From a virus, in IMG/VR virus record IMGVR_UViG_3300037189_010748, positions 1 through 63,502 of that record: a DNA stretch of 63,502 nucleotides; one strand, given 5' to 3'. The position numbers and the translations under genes are program-made. The stretch's first letter is position 1, and each line of letters begins with the position of its first letter. The notes beneath the pieces were generated by a model that was given only the letters and a program-made list of their open reading frames with translations, ran no database searches and was not told the DNA's origin. Positions 26,808 through 36,474 of the stretch are shown here, one piece after another.

Positions 26808-27224
26808 TCACTCGAACCGGATGTTGGGGAGGTCTGCCTTGCCGTTGGCGTCGAGTTCGCCATCGGTGCCGGTGAAGACGGGGAGCTTGGACTCGATGAC
26901 GATGCCCTCCCAGAACATGGCGACGACGGACTTCGCGAATGCGTTGCCGTCGGCGTCCTGGAAGCGCACGTCGTCGAACAGGAGCCCGGTTGCGACCTCG
27001 GTGCCGTCGGAGGCCGCACGGACGTAGGGGCCGTACAGCCCCGTCGCCGTGATCTTGCCGAGCGCCGTGCCGGACGGGATCTGGCCGCTGGCCTTGATGT
27101 TCGCGCTGAACGCCGTGAGATCCAGCGTGACCGAACGCATGGTGTCGAGGCCCTTACGGTTGGCGAGCCACGACTTGTCACCACCTGCGACTGTGTCGGT
27201 CGTGATCGTGAGAGAGATACCCAT
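26808..27224 (-). CDS. Head decoration protein (lambda D-like)
   Basis: A 138-aa protein with the decoration protein pattern: IPSGTALGKITATGLYGPY followed by ATGLLFDDVRF. Such trimers cap the capsid three-fold sites and stabilise it after expansion. The upstream Shine-Dalgarno sequence is CAGGAGG. Confidence 0.8.
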   Translation of the reverse strand: MGISLTITTDTVAGGDKSWLANRKGLDTMRSVTLDLTAFSANIKASGQIPSGTALGKITATGLYGPYVRAASDGTEVATGLLFDDVRFQDADGNAFAKSVVAMFWEGIVIESKLPVFTGTDGELDANGKADLPNIRFE

Positions 27225-27255
27225 TGCTGTTCACCTCCTGGTGAAGTTGAAGTTG

Positions 27256-27957
27256 TTACTGCTTGGCTGTCTTGGGGTGCCGTGCGTGGAGGATCGCTCG
27301 GGCAGCTTCTTGGGGGCTGGACCCCTGCTGACCGGGCTTGCCCTTGGGCGGCGTGCCGGGGTTGCTGTTGGGCGGGGTCTTGCCCTGCTCACCATTGCCC
27401 AGGCCGGTGAAGAGATTCGGCATCTCTTTCTCCAGGGTCTCGAGCTCCGCCTTGATGTCCTCGGCGGTTGCCTTCGTGTCCAGCTTGACGAGCCCTCGGG
27501 CACGCTCTGCTGCTGCGACGGTGAGACCCTTGTTGATGAGCGCCTTCTCGATGCGGACGGTCAGGTCGAGTTCGGCCAGGGTGGACTCGGTGCTCTCGCG
27601 CTTCGTCTTCTCCTGACCCAGTTCTCCCTGGGCCTTCTCGAGATCGGTCTTGTTCTTGTCCTGGTTGGAGCGGTGGGCTTCCAGAACCTTCTTGACCGAA
27701 TCCACGTCTTCCACATCGAGGAGCTTGAGGATCTCCTTCTCAGCGGAGCCCTTGGCCTTGCGGCGCACTTCAGCGGTGATGTTGTCGAGGTCGGCCTGGG
27801 TGTAGGTCTTCTTCGACTTGTCCTCGCCATCGCCATCGCCGTCGCCATCGTCGCTGGCCCCGCTCACCACCGGGAGAACGGTTCCGTTGGGCCAGATGTA
27901 ATAGCGACCGACTCGCCTTGGGCTGGTCTGATCTTCGATGCGGTTCTTGTGGATCAT
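27256..27957 (-). CDS. Capsid scaffolding protein
   Basis: A 233-aa highly charged protein. An acidic Gly/Asp stretch (SDDGDGDGDGED) is followed by a long coiled-coil (residues about 55-190) and a Pro/Gly-rich basic C-terminus, the classical scaffold plan. It lies between portal and decoration/capsid genes. There is no fused or adjacent protease domain. Confidence 0.8.
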   Translation of the reverse strand: MIHKNRIEDQTSPRRVGRYYIWPNGTVLPVVSGASDDGDGDGDGEDKSKKTYTQADLDNITAEVRRKAKGSAEKEILKLLDVEDVDSVKKVLEAHRSNQDKNKTDLEKAQGELGQEKTKRESTESTLAELDLTVRIEKALINKGLTVAAAERARGLVKLDTKATAEDIKAELETLEKEMPNLFTGLGNGEQGKTPPNSNPGTPPKGKPGQQGSSPQEAARAILHARHPKTAKQ

Positions 27958-28049
27958 CTTCTTCTCCTGTGTTTGCCCCTTGCGTGGGGAACCTCCCTCA
28001 TCGGGCGGATGAGCGCAGGATAGCAGACGGTGACCTCACTTGTGCAACA

Positions 28050-29708
28050 TCACTGGACGGGGTCGTTCTCCGCCATTGGATCCTCGACGACGGGCGTGTC
28101 GGCGGGCAGGCCCAGGTACTCCAGGCCGCTGGCGGGGTCGCCGGTCAGCAGCATCAGGTCGTTGGCAGCGGTGAAGTCTCGACTCTGGATGCGCTGGATC
28201 TCCGTGACCCAATCCTCGATCGGGTAGCCAGCTTCCATGAGCATTTGCACGGCCGTCTCCAGGCTGATGGCCTTGCTGGTGAGGAGGTTCTGCACCAGGG
28301 TCATGGTCTCGCTCTTGTCCGCCGGGAGGAAGCTGCCGAACACCAACTCGCTGGTCTCCAACGGTGCCGCCTCCAGGATGCCCGCCTGCTGGTAGAACCG
28401 CAGGACGAACTTGAACATGAGCGAGTACTTCTGCCTGCGCACCATGCGCATCTCGCGGATCATGTTGATGTGCGGCGTGAACCCCAGCGTCAGGGCAATG
28501 CCGCTGGGCACCTCGTTGGGCTTGACCCGGCCGAGCAGCGCCTCAGGCGTGCGGCTGTTGATGCTCAACCGGCTGAGGAGCGCATCCTTGAGCTTCAGGA
28601 GGGCGTCCAGGCTGCGGCTGGTATCCACGACGGTTGCGTTGCCGTCGCCCACGTAGAGCACGGTGCCGGGGCCGTAGGTGCTGATGGTGCCGCTGCCGTT
28701 GCCCTTGCCGCTGATGACGATTGGCGGGCTGCCCGTGGTAGCTGCGCTGGCCTGCACGTCGGTGTCGGTGGCCTGCACGTCGTCGAGGATCTGCAACACG
28801 TTGGCCAGCACGCTCGTACCGAAGTGCCCCTGGATGTTCACCGTGTTGGGGAAGTGCACGACCGGCAAGAAGTCGATGTCCAGCATGACCGCCGGGGTGA
28901 TCCACACCACCTGGCTCTGGCTGAACGTCGCGAAGTCACCGTCGGTGCCGATGCCGCTCAACGGCCAGATTCCGTCGCTGTACTGGCAGTTCACGTTGGT
29001 GGTCCCGCCGCCGTCGTACCTGGCGGTGTACGCAGCCTCCTGGACGGTCAGCTCCCAGGTGATCTTGCGCACGAAGACCTCGTCCTGCCCCTGTGCGTTC
29101 TCGTCCTCGAACTCCCATGCGATGTGGACCTTCTCTGGGAAGTCCTCGCCTCCACGGGCTGCCTTGTCGAACACCGGGAAGTAGAAGCCGGGGTCGTACA
29201 CGTTGGCACGGGGACGGCCGACGGCGCTGTCCCACCCGATGGCCATGACGCTGTCGCCCAGCTTGATGGCCTGGCGCTCGTTCTCCCAATACTTCATCTC
29301 GAGCATCTCACGCTCGGCCCACTCTTCGAGGAGGCGCTGCTGCATGACGCTGAAGCTGGCTTCGGTGGACTCCAGGTCCACGCTGCCCTCCGTCACGATG
29401 CGTGCCTGGTTGCCGATCACGCTGCTGAGGGCCGTCTCCACCAGGACGGTGGGGTCGCCGTACTCACGACGATCCTTCTTGGCTTCGGAGAGCTCGCCCG
29501 TACCAAGCGCCTGCGATTGCAGCCAATGGCGGCTGGCGTTGCGGCAGTAGCTTTCCAGCACTGCGTAGCTCTTGAGCCTGCGGAGGTCGTCCTCCGGGAT
29601 CCACTGCGGCGGACGCATGGGAGCCACGGAAGAAGTGAACGACTCCTTGTAGTCGTAGAACGACCACTGGTCCAACACCTTTGCGAGAACATTCTGGATA
29701 CGGTTCAT
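28050..29708 (-). CDS. Portal protein
   Basis: A 552-aa protein directly downstream of the large terminase (2-base gap). Predicted layout of wing beta domains and a long crown/stem helix near residues 400-470 (RMVRRQKYSLMFKFVLRFYQ) fits the portal fold. It forms the dodecameric vertex through which DNA is packaged. Confidence 0.85.
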   Translation of the reverse strand: MNRIQNVLAKVLDQWSFYDYKESFTSSVAPMRPPQWIPEDDLRRLKSYAVLESYCRNASRHWLQSQALGTGELSEAKKDRREYGDPTVLVETALSSVIGNQARIVTEGSVDLESTEASFSVMQQRLLEEWAEREMLEMKYWENERQAIKLGDSVMAIGWDSAVGRPRANVYDPGFYFPVFDKAARGGEDFPEKVHIAWEFEDENAQGQDEVFVRKITWELTVQEAAYTARYDGGGTTNVNCQYSDGIWPLSGIGTDGDFATFSQSQVVWITPAVMLDIDFLPVVHFPNTVNIQGHFGTSVLANVLQILDDVQATDTDVQASAATTGSPPIVISGKGNGSGTISTYGPGTVLYVGDGNATVVDTSRSLDALLKLKDALLSRLSINSRTPEALLGRVKPNEVPSGIALTLGFTPHINMIREMRMVRRQKYSLMFKFVLRFYQQAGILEAAPLETSELVFGSFLPADKSETMTLVQNLLTSKAISLETAVQMLMEAGYPIEDWVTEIQRIQSRDFTAANDLMLLTGDPASGLEYLGLPADTPVVEDPMAENDPVQ

Positions 29709-29710
29709 GT

Positions 29711-31075
29711 CTATCTCCGATTGGCGAGTCGAGTGTCTTTCGGCGTCTCTTTGCGGATCTCAACGGTGTCCAGCATGAGCTCGGTGATGCACCATACCAT
29801 GGCGTCCATGCGGTCAGGAGACCAAGCGGGGTCAGGATCCTTGGCATCCCAGCCGACCATCTGGTCTTCCAGCTCGGGGAACATGCCGACGTGGTGCACC
29901 CGGAACTGGCTGTACAGGTTGGCCACAGGCTCAGCACGCTTGGTCTTGCCACGGCTGGCGTGCACCAGCTTGACCGGGATGCGGTCGTCCACGCCCTTGA
30001 TGACCTGCGCCACCATGTCGCCACCGTTGTTCTTCTCTGCGACGATGAGGTCTGCCTTGTGCTCCTGGTAGGCACGCACCGCACGCTTGGCCCATTCGTT
30101 GGGGGAGCCTCGCAGGCTGCAATCCTCCAGGATGAACCCGTGGCTGGTCCCGTTCATGATGCCGCCGATGATCTCGTGCTTGTAGACCACGCCGCCCACT
30201 ACGATGCCGTTCTCGTCACCGTTCTCACTTGCTGCCGGGTCCACCGCCACCACAATGCGATCGTACTCCTCCGGCACCTGCCAGGGGTGCGGCCGCAGTG
30301 CGTCGAGCTGCTCGCCGGTCCACAGTGCGTTCTCGGTGTCCTCGAGGAGTTCACCGTAGAGCTCCTGACGGCCCATGCGGGTACCGGCGTAGTCCTTCTC
30401 GAGCTGCTCCTTGATCTCGATCGGCAGGTGCGGGTTCATGTACATGGTGCCCACGCTGAGGCGGGTCTTGCCTGCTGGGTCTTGGCTGTCCTTCACCAAG
30501 GACTTGATCAGCTTACGACTACGTGGCGTAGTCGTTGCGATCATGTGAGGTCTGGGACCAACGCGAAGGCCATACCGGATTTGCTGGTAGGACTCTTCCA
30601 GGTAACGCCAAGCTGCGAATTCTTCCATCCAGACGAGACACCTGTTACCACCCGCACGGAAGCGCTCAACGTCTTCCGGGGAGTGAGCACCAAAGAGCTT
30701 CGCCTCGGCTCCGTTACTCCAGCGGGCAATGATGCCGCCAGGTCGGTTGAGGACCTTGATGCCGGGGTCGTGCGCCCGTAGACCGCTTGGGCCTTCCACA
30801 CAACTGGTGACGGCGTCACCAAGCGTCGGAGCGACGATACTGATCCAGTGTCCACCCGGAACGTGTGGGAGGCAGGGAGGGCCATGGACGTGGTCGTGAA
30901 CATACTTGGCTCCGTGCGCTGTCTTGCCGCTACCACGCCCGCCGAACAGCATCCACAGGTACCACGGCGGCATGGGGCTCTTGAAGTGATCGAAGGGCGT
31001 GAACTCGGACCCCTTGGGTTCAAGCATGGTTGCCGCATGCTCGAATGCAGCCATGAGGTCCGAGTCCAGGCTCAT
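29711..31075 (-). CDS. terL: Terminase large subunit
   Basis: A 454-aa packaging motor. Walker A is GGRGSGKT at residues 45-52 and Walker B is CLVWMEE at 146-152. The nuclease domain shows VVAVDPAASE, then AEKNNGGDM and DRMDAMVWCITEL as the acidic metal-binding triad. ATG 31075 stands one base after the stop of the small upstream gene, so it is translationally coupled; longer upstream reading in this frame has no family similarity. Confidence 0.92.
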   Translation of the reverse strand: MSLDSDLMAAFEHAATMLEPKGSEFTPFDHFKSPMPPWYLWMLFGGRGSGKTAHGAKYVHDHVHGPPCLPHVPGGHWISIVAPTLGDAVTSCVEGPSGLRAHDPGIKVLNRPGGIIARWSNGAEAKLFGAHSPEDVERFRAGGNRCLVWMEEFAAWRYLEESYQQIRYGLRVGPRPHMIATTTPRSRKLIKSLVKDSQDPAGKTRLSVGTMYMNPHLPIEIKEQLEKDYAGTRMGRQELYGELLEDTENALWTGEQLDALRPHPWQVPEEYDRIVVAVDPAASENGDENGIVVGGVVYKHEIIGGIMNGTSHGFILEDCSLRGSPNEWAKRAVRAYQEHKADLIVAEKNNGGDMVAQVIKGVDDRIPVKLVHASRGKTKRAEPVANLYSQFRVHHVGMFPELEDQMVGWDAKDPDPAWSPDRMDAMVWCITELMLDTVEIRKETPKDTRLANRR

Positions 31076-31076
31076 C

Positions 31077-31262
31077 TCAGGCGTCGTCGTCTTCGTCGGG
31101 GAGGTTCTCGAGGAGGTCGGCGAGGTTGGCGCTGGCTTCGTCGAGGGTGATGCCGTCACGTGCGGCGATGACGCTGCACGCAGCCGTCCAGATGACGACC
31201 GGGTCCAACTGCATCTCTTCCATGATCTCGACTGCACGCTCGAGGATTTCGTTGAGGTCCAT
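31077..31262 (-). CDS. Small acidic hypothetical protein upstream of terL
   Basis: A 61-aa helical, very acidic protein (ends DLLENLPDEDDDA). AAGGAG precedes ATG 31262. Too short and acidic to be a typical small terminase. Coupled to terL. Confidence 0.65.
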   Translation of the reverse strand: MDLNEILERAVEIMEEMQLDPVVIWTAACSVIAARDGITLDEASANLADLLENLPDEDDDA

Positions 31263-31319
31263 ACATTCTCCTTGTGCTTGGTGGGCATGCCTAGCCTAGC
31301 CGGTTGCTACGGCTCATGG

Positions 31320-34300
31320 CTATGCCGGGATGAGAACTCGCAGCGTCGTCCAGTCGATCTGGTTCAGCGCCATCCAACCGTCGGTGCCGCCCGTCACACC
31401 TGACTCCCAGCCGTAGGAGCGGTAGAGGCCGATCTCGTATGCGTTGCCGGGTCGTGGGCGGACGCAGCCGTAGGTCATCATGGCCCCGGCATAGTCCGTG
31501 ACGAAAGCACCGTAGTCCTTGAGCGCCCTTGCCATCAGACGCTGCCCCGGATGGGAGATGGAGTTGATCGCTGAGTCTGACATCTGGAGCTGGATGCGGG
31601 CACCGGCTTCGATCCGGTCGTTGCCGTAGGCGCTGCCGTCGTTCGTCGTAGCCGGGAAGTAGAACGCTGTGCCTGGCGACTGTGGCGGACCGGCGATCAT
31701 CTCCGTTGCGAAGCACAAAGCATGGTCAATCACGCCCCTCTCCAGGTCCTCGAACGTGATGCCTCCCTGATAGCCGCAAGTGCCGACGGCCGTGTGGCCG
31801 TACACCGCCCCCGCACCAGTTGTGCGGTTGATGGTCTGCGTCTGCTGATACGGGCCTGGCGAGTAGTTCGGGGCGTACGAGATGCCGTCGCCGTTGGCTG
31901 GCCACACGCCGCCCCAGTGAGCGTAGATCTTGCTGGCAGCTTCGTCGATCTCGCAGATCCACAAGCTGATGACCCGATCGTTGGCGTAGTCGCGGATTGC
32001 CAGAGGGGCATCCGTTCCGGAAGGCATCGTGACGCCAGACTGGATCTTGACCGTTGGGTAGAGGAACGTGGCGTTGTTGAAGCCCCACTGCCCCGACCCT
32101 CCCTGAGCGCCTGCGTAAATGCTGTCGTTGCGGATGATCAGCTGATAGGTCTTGCCAGCGTTGTCCCAGTCGACGACCGTGATCGCAAACGCCTCGATCG
32201 TGAGGCCTCGGCCTGAAGGGGCTGCACCGCCGAGCGTCGCCACGATAGCAGCGGAGCGTGGATGCACTTGCACACTGGCGTTGGCGATCGGGGTGTTGAA
32301 GATCCCCGTGCCACCGTAGAATAACCTGGCCGGGGTTGGGCCTGTTGGGTTGCCTGACGGCGGCGTGATCGGCGTTGTTGTTTCTGCCAACCCATCCATG
32401 GTGACCCATCTGAAGTTGTACGGGAACCCAGGCGTCGGAGTTGAGTTGGTCGGCAATCCCAACTGGTTCGCCACGTTGCTGATGAGTGGGCGTCCGTTGC
32501 TGATGCTGGGGTTGAGCCATTTGGTGCCGACCGCCGAGATGAACGGGTTGGTGGCTCCGGTTGAGAGCTGCCCGTTGACTTCGAACCCTGTGCCCTGGAT
32601 AGCTGCCAGGTTGTTGTACGTGGTGTATGCGTTGCCAGCGGCGGTCTCCAGGGTCATGGCCCACCGTGGCGTGTTGGCGCTGCCACTGGCACCGTTGCTG
32701 ACCGCAGCGGACCAGTAGCGGTTCCCGTTGATGACCAGGCCTCGGCCGTTGTACGGGGTGGTGTTGCTGGTGTCCTCGTATCCGACAAAGGCGCTCTCCG
32801 CCAGGGAGGGCGCACCGCTCACCACGTTGTTGCAGAAGCTGATGACCGTCGTTTGCCAGGTGACGATACCGTTGGCAACATCGTTGGGGTAGCGGGCATC
32901 CAGGTCACCGGCCAGGGGTGGGCTGGTGGGCACTCGGCCACCCTCCATGATGCGGAACCCCCACGGGCCGCAGTTGTGGATGGTGTTGTGCCACACGTCG
33001 CAGTCGTGGCTCTCGTTGATGAGGATACCACCGCTGTCGAGGGTGCCGCAGTCGTGAACCACGTTGCCGTGAACGTTGAACGAGGCGCTGATCTCGATCT
33101 CGATGCCGTTGCGGGTGGCACCCTTGACGTAGTTGCGGTACACTGTGCCGTTCACGCACGACTGGTCGAACCAGATACCGTTGGCGGTGACACCGTTGAT
33201 GACGTTGTCCTGCACGAGCACCGGGCGGCTGTTGGTGATCTTGATGCCACCCGTAGCGTGCTGAGCCGCGAACGTCTTGTTGTTGGACTGAACGATGTCG
33301 TTGGCCTCGAGCCTGAGGTTGTTGGCCCGGTACGCCCCGATTCCGATCTGCCCAGCACGGCGCACGGTGCAGTTGCGCACGATGACGTTGTCAGCCTGGC
33401 TGATGTAGATCCCGCTGTTGGCTGTGTCCTCGACGATGCAGTCCTCCATCACGCACCCAGTGGCGAACAGCTTCACCGCTGCCTGCTGCGCCATTGTCGT
33501 GGCGAACTTGCGGAAGTTAATGCCTTTAACCTTGGTTCCAGCAGCCGCCAACCCATCGACGAACAACCCGTCCACCTTGCCAGCAACAGTGATCACTGTC
33601 GCACCAGTCCCGAGAGCGAGGACGAGCTGATTATTGACCCGGTCTGCGTAGAAAGAGTTGGGGGTCACTCCGATAGCCGTGATGTCCGCAACCTGGGTCA
33701 GCTCGGTGGTGCCGTTCCAGACCATCTCTGGCCACCCGGCGAAGGCGTTGGCGGGTGGGCTTGCCGTGGTGCTGACCTGCGGCCAGGCGGCATCGTTGGC
33801 GAGGACCGGGGTCTGCCAACTGAAGAACGGGAAGATTCTGGCGCTCCCGGTGACGCTGGGATTGGTGTGCGTGCTACTGCCGTCGACCCACACCTCCTCG
33901 CCTGGGTAGTTCTGGATGGTGATGGACTTGCCCTGGACGGTCAGAGACCCTTCGTAGTAGGTACCGCCCCTGACGACCACGGTACCGTTGGTCTGGCATG
34001 CTGCGATGGCGGATGCGATCCTCAGCTTGGGGCGGCTGATGGTTCCTGGGTTGGAGTCGCTGCCGCTATTGCTGACGAACACGCAGCTACCGTTCAGCGG
34101 ATACGGGAAACTCGGTGCGGCTCCCGATGCACCGACCCGGACCGTGTTGGTCACTGAATTCGGACGGCTCATGAGGGACGTCATATTGCCGACCGGGCTG
34201 ACGATGGTCTGCGTGCCATGCGTGGTGATGCAGCCGTTGGCGCAGATCTGCACGTTGTACACGCCTGGAAGCATCTTGTACGGAACCTCGATGCTGAAGC

Positions 34301-36224
34301 TGCTAACCCTCGTCGGGCTGATGCCTCTGTACTCGAAGTCGAAGCTGCGGCAGTACACCACCTGATTGGTCGTGGTGCTGGCCAGCCGGACGATGGGGAA
34401 GTTGGTTCGTGGTGACTTGTCATCACCGAAGAGCCCACCTTCGTTCACGCCGTTGACACGGGTGCCGGTCAGGCGGTAGGTGTTACCCGGGATCACCTTG
34501 GCCGGGAAGCTGCTCAGAACTGGTGCGGCCTGGACGGGCGTGGTGTGCGGCGTGCGCTGGCTGAGCGTCAGCGGGAAGATGATGAGATCTCCCACCGTCC
34601 ACTTGAGCATCTCACCGCTCGGCAGCATGAACAAACCCTGGTTGTATTCCGCACCTTTGAAGAACGTCTCAGGATCTGCTGCGTCCCACAGGGTCGGGTT
34701 GCCGGTGCCGGTCCACTTGAGGATGGCACTGTTGCCTTGCGCCCAGTTGCCATATTCGTACGGCCCTCCACACCCTGCGATGTAGACGAAGTCTCCATTC
34801 GGCAGGAAGCAGCCAGGAGCGTCCATGCTCTGATAGTGAGGATTCTCGAGTGTGAGCTGCTGACCGGTGAGGATCGTGCTGGACTTCGAGCCTGCATACC
34901 AGACGTCCGTCGAAATGCCGCCGAGCACGATGTTCCCACCGGACTTGGTGACGGTGGTGTACGACATCTTGGCGAACCGTGTGTTGTTGTCAACCCGGAT
35001 GAATACGGTGCGACTCCGCAACGTTGTGAGCCCGCCTGGGATGTTCGGATTTGAATCCTGGGGTCCTCCAGGAGCGAGAGCCGAGTTGTTGAGCCTGGCC
35101 ACGGTCTGGTCGATATCGAACCTTGGCGTGAACGTGAGCGACGTGAGGGCGCTTGCCGTGATGTTGTTGCTTGCCGCTGCCACTGTCCCCAAGTAGCACG
35201 CATCACTGATGTTGTTGAAGTCGTTGGCCAAAGGAGCGATGCTGTCTTCATAGTAGGACCACTCGAAGGTGCCCCGGTCAGGGTGCTGAGGGCTCATCGG
35301 GTTGGTTCCACCAAGAGCGATGGAAGCCTTGACGTCAGCAGCAAACGGGTCCACCGTGTAGACGTAGCCGATCCCGCTGGCGAACACCACTCGCTGGATC
35401 TTGGGCATCCAGCCGCACGGTCCTTGCTCGTAGAAGACTGCGGGACCTTCGCTGAGCCAGCGCTGGCGCAGGATGTCGTATGGAGTTCTCCACGGGCTGC
35501 CGCCAACGGCAGCCAGGATGTTGGTCTCGCAGTTCAGGTACTGGGTGATCAATGGGCTCCGGTTGTTGCTGCCTGCGGCCTCCATGGCTGCCGAGTACCC
35601 ACCTGGGTAGATCCTCTCCAGGAATGGATTCTCGAAGAGGTTGATGCTTGTGCTGAAGCTGAACGCAGTCCCATCCGGGAGCAGGGCCAACGCCTGCTCT
35701 CCGAACCTCCATAGGATCTGGCCACCCTGGCTGAACGCAGCAGTGGGAGCATTCTTGATGGCACCGGGCTCGAAGATGTTGGTGGCCATCACCTCCTTGA
35801 GCCCGCCGTACAACCGGCCGTCATCCGTGACGAACATGGGCAGGTGGTTCTCCACGCTGCCGGTGCCAGCGTCGTTGCTGATGTTGCCTGTGTTGACCGT
35901 CCACGACTCCTTCTTGACGTCGAACTGGCAGTTGTACCCGCCCAAGTAGGCGATACCCGTTGTGTTGTTGGGGATGCTGTAGGCGGTGTCGTACTCGCCG
36001 GGGGTCTGGATCATGTTCCCTTCGTTGGTGATCCACACCTGGCCGTACAGTGCTCCGTACGGAGCTGGCTGCACTGCCCTGATCGCTCCATATTTGTAGG
36101 TTCCGTCGTCCGAGGGCTCGAGGATCCTTGAGTTCCCTCCGGGGCCGCAGATCAACACGTTGCCGTTGGGGAGGAGCTGGCAGTAGTAGACCTGACCACC
36201 GGCGAACCTCTTGAGGCCGGGCAT
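31320..36224 (-). CDS. Giant tail spike: kelch/galactose-oxidase-like head and right-handed beta-helix
   Basis: A 1634-aa protein. Residues 1-610 contain repeated blade motifs such as YYCQLLPNGNVLICG, ALALLPDGTAFSF and FLPNGDFVYIAG. These resemble galactose/glyoxal oxidase-type propellers and are followed by an E-set domain near 610-730 (VIPGNTYRLTG ... PGVYNVQICANGC). Residues about 760-1180 form a parallel beta-helix of the pectate-lyase type (CVFVSNSGSDSNPGT, GGILINESHDCDVWHNTIHN, CTVRRAGQIGI). The C-terminus repeats beta-sandwich features. This is a likely polysaccharide-binding or -degrading adhesin. Unusually, it is encoded upstream of terL rather than after the tape measure. TGATG overlap with the upstream gene. 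Confidence 0.8.
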   Translation of the reverse strand: MPGLKRFAGGQVYYCQLLPNGNVLICGPGGNSRILEPSDDGTYKYGAIRAVQPAPYGALYGQVWITNEGNMIQTPGEYDTAYSIPNNTTGIAYLGGYNCQFDVKKESWTVNTGNISNDAGTGSVENHLPMFVTDDGRLYGGLKEVMATNIFEPGAIKNAPTAAFSQGGQILWRFGEQALALLPDGTAFSFSTSINLFENPFLERIYPGGYSAAMEAAGSNNRSPLITQYLNCETNILAAVGGSPWRTPYDILRQRWLSEGPAVFYEQGPCGWMPKIQRVVFASGIGYVYTVDPFAADVKASIALGGTNPMSPQHPDRGTFEWSYYEDSIAPLANDFNNISDACYLGTVAAASNNITASALTSLTFTPRFDIDQTVARLNNSALAPGGPQDSNPNIPGGLTTLRSRTVFIRVDNNTRFAKMSYTTVTKSGGNIVLGGISTDVWYAGSKSSTILTGQQLTLENPHYQSMDAPGCFLPNGDFVYIAGCGGPYEYGNWAQGNSAILKWTGTGNPTLWDAADPETFFKGAEYNQGLFMLPSGEMLKWTVGDLIIFPLTLSQRTPHTTPVQAAPVLSSFPAKVIPGNTYRLTGTRVNGVNEGGLFGDDKSPRTNFPIVRLASTTTNQVVYCRSFDFEYRGISPTRVSSFSIEVPYKMLPGVYNVQICANGCITTHGTQTIVSPVGNMTSLMSRPNSVTNTVRVGASGAAPSFPYPLNGSCVFVSNSGSDSNPGTISRPKLRIASAIAACQTNGTVVVRGGTYYEGSLTVQGKSITIQNYPGEEVWVDGSSTHTNPSVTGSARIFPFFSWQTPVLANDAAWPQVSTTASPPANAFAGWPEMVWNGTTELTQVADITAIGVTPNSFYADRVNNQLVLALGTGATVITVAGKVDGLFVDGLAAAGTKVKGINFRKFATTMAQQAAVKLFATGCVMEDCIVEDTANSGIYISQADNVIVRNCTVRRAGQIGIGAYRANNLRLEANDIVQSNNKTFAAQHATGGIKITNSRPVLVQDNVINGVTANGIWFDQSCVNGTVYRNYVKGATRNGIEIEISASFNVHGNVVHDCGTLDSGGILINESHDCDVWHNTIHNCGPWGFRIMEGGRVPTSPPLAGDLDARYPNDVANGIVTWQTTVISFCNNVVSGAPSLAESAFVGYEDTSNTTPYNGRGLVINGNRYWSAAVSNGASGSANTPRWAMTLETAAGNAYTTYNNLAAIQGTGFEVNGQLSTGATNPFISAVGTKWLNPSISNGRPLISNVANQLGLPTNSTPTPGFPYNFRWVTMDGLAETTTPITPPSGNPTGPTPARLFYGGTGIFNTPIANASVQVHPRSAAIVATLGGAAPSGRGLTIEAFAITVVDWDNAGKTYQLIIRNDSIYAGAQGGSGQWGFNNATFLYPTVKIQSGVTMPSGTDAPLAIRDYANDRVISLWICEIDEAASKIYAHWGGVWPANGDGISYAPNYSPGPYQQTQTINRTTGAGAVYGHTAVGTCGYQGGITFEDLERGVIDHALCFATEMIAGPPQSPGTAFYFPATTNDGSAYGNDRIEAGARIQLQMSDSAINSISHPGQRLMARALKDYGAFVTDYAGAMMTYGCVRPRPGNAYEIGLYRSYGWESGVTGGTDGWMALNQIDWTTLRVLIPA

Positions 36225-36460
36225 CAGCGACCACCGCCATACTGCCGGGTGAAGTGCTGGTACGACTGGCGCAGTTCAGCTTCTTCCTCTGGGGTGAGGC
36301 TGCCTTCCAGCAGGAGGCCCACCTTGCGGATGAATGCGTGGTAGTCCAACAGCTTGGCCACGTCAGCACGCACTTGCATGTACTCGTCGTACTTCATGGC
36401 GATGTACTCGGGCTGAGGTCCGGGCGGGATCTCAGTGTGGATGGTTGCTTGAACTTGCAT
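36224..36460 (-). CDS. Small helical hypothetical protein between tail genes
   Basis: A 78-aa helical product (KYDEYMQVRADVAKLLDYH, LTPEEEAELRQSYQHF). ATG 36460 is selected because AAGGAG lies 6 bases upstream; an ATG at 36478 overlaps the preceding stop. It may be a chaperone for the adjacent giant fibre, by position only. Confidence 0.65.
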   Translation of the reverse strand: MQVQATIHTEIPPGPQPEYIAMKYDEYMQVRADVAKLLDYHAFIRKVGLLLEGSLTPEEEAELRQSYQHFTRQYGGGR

Positions 36461-36474
36461 GGTGGTCTCCTTGG

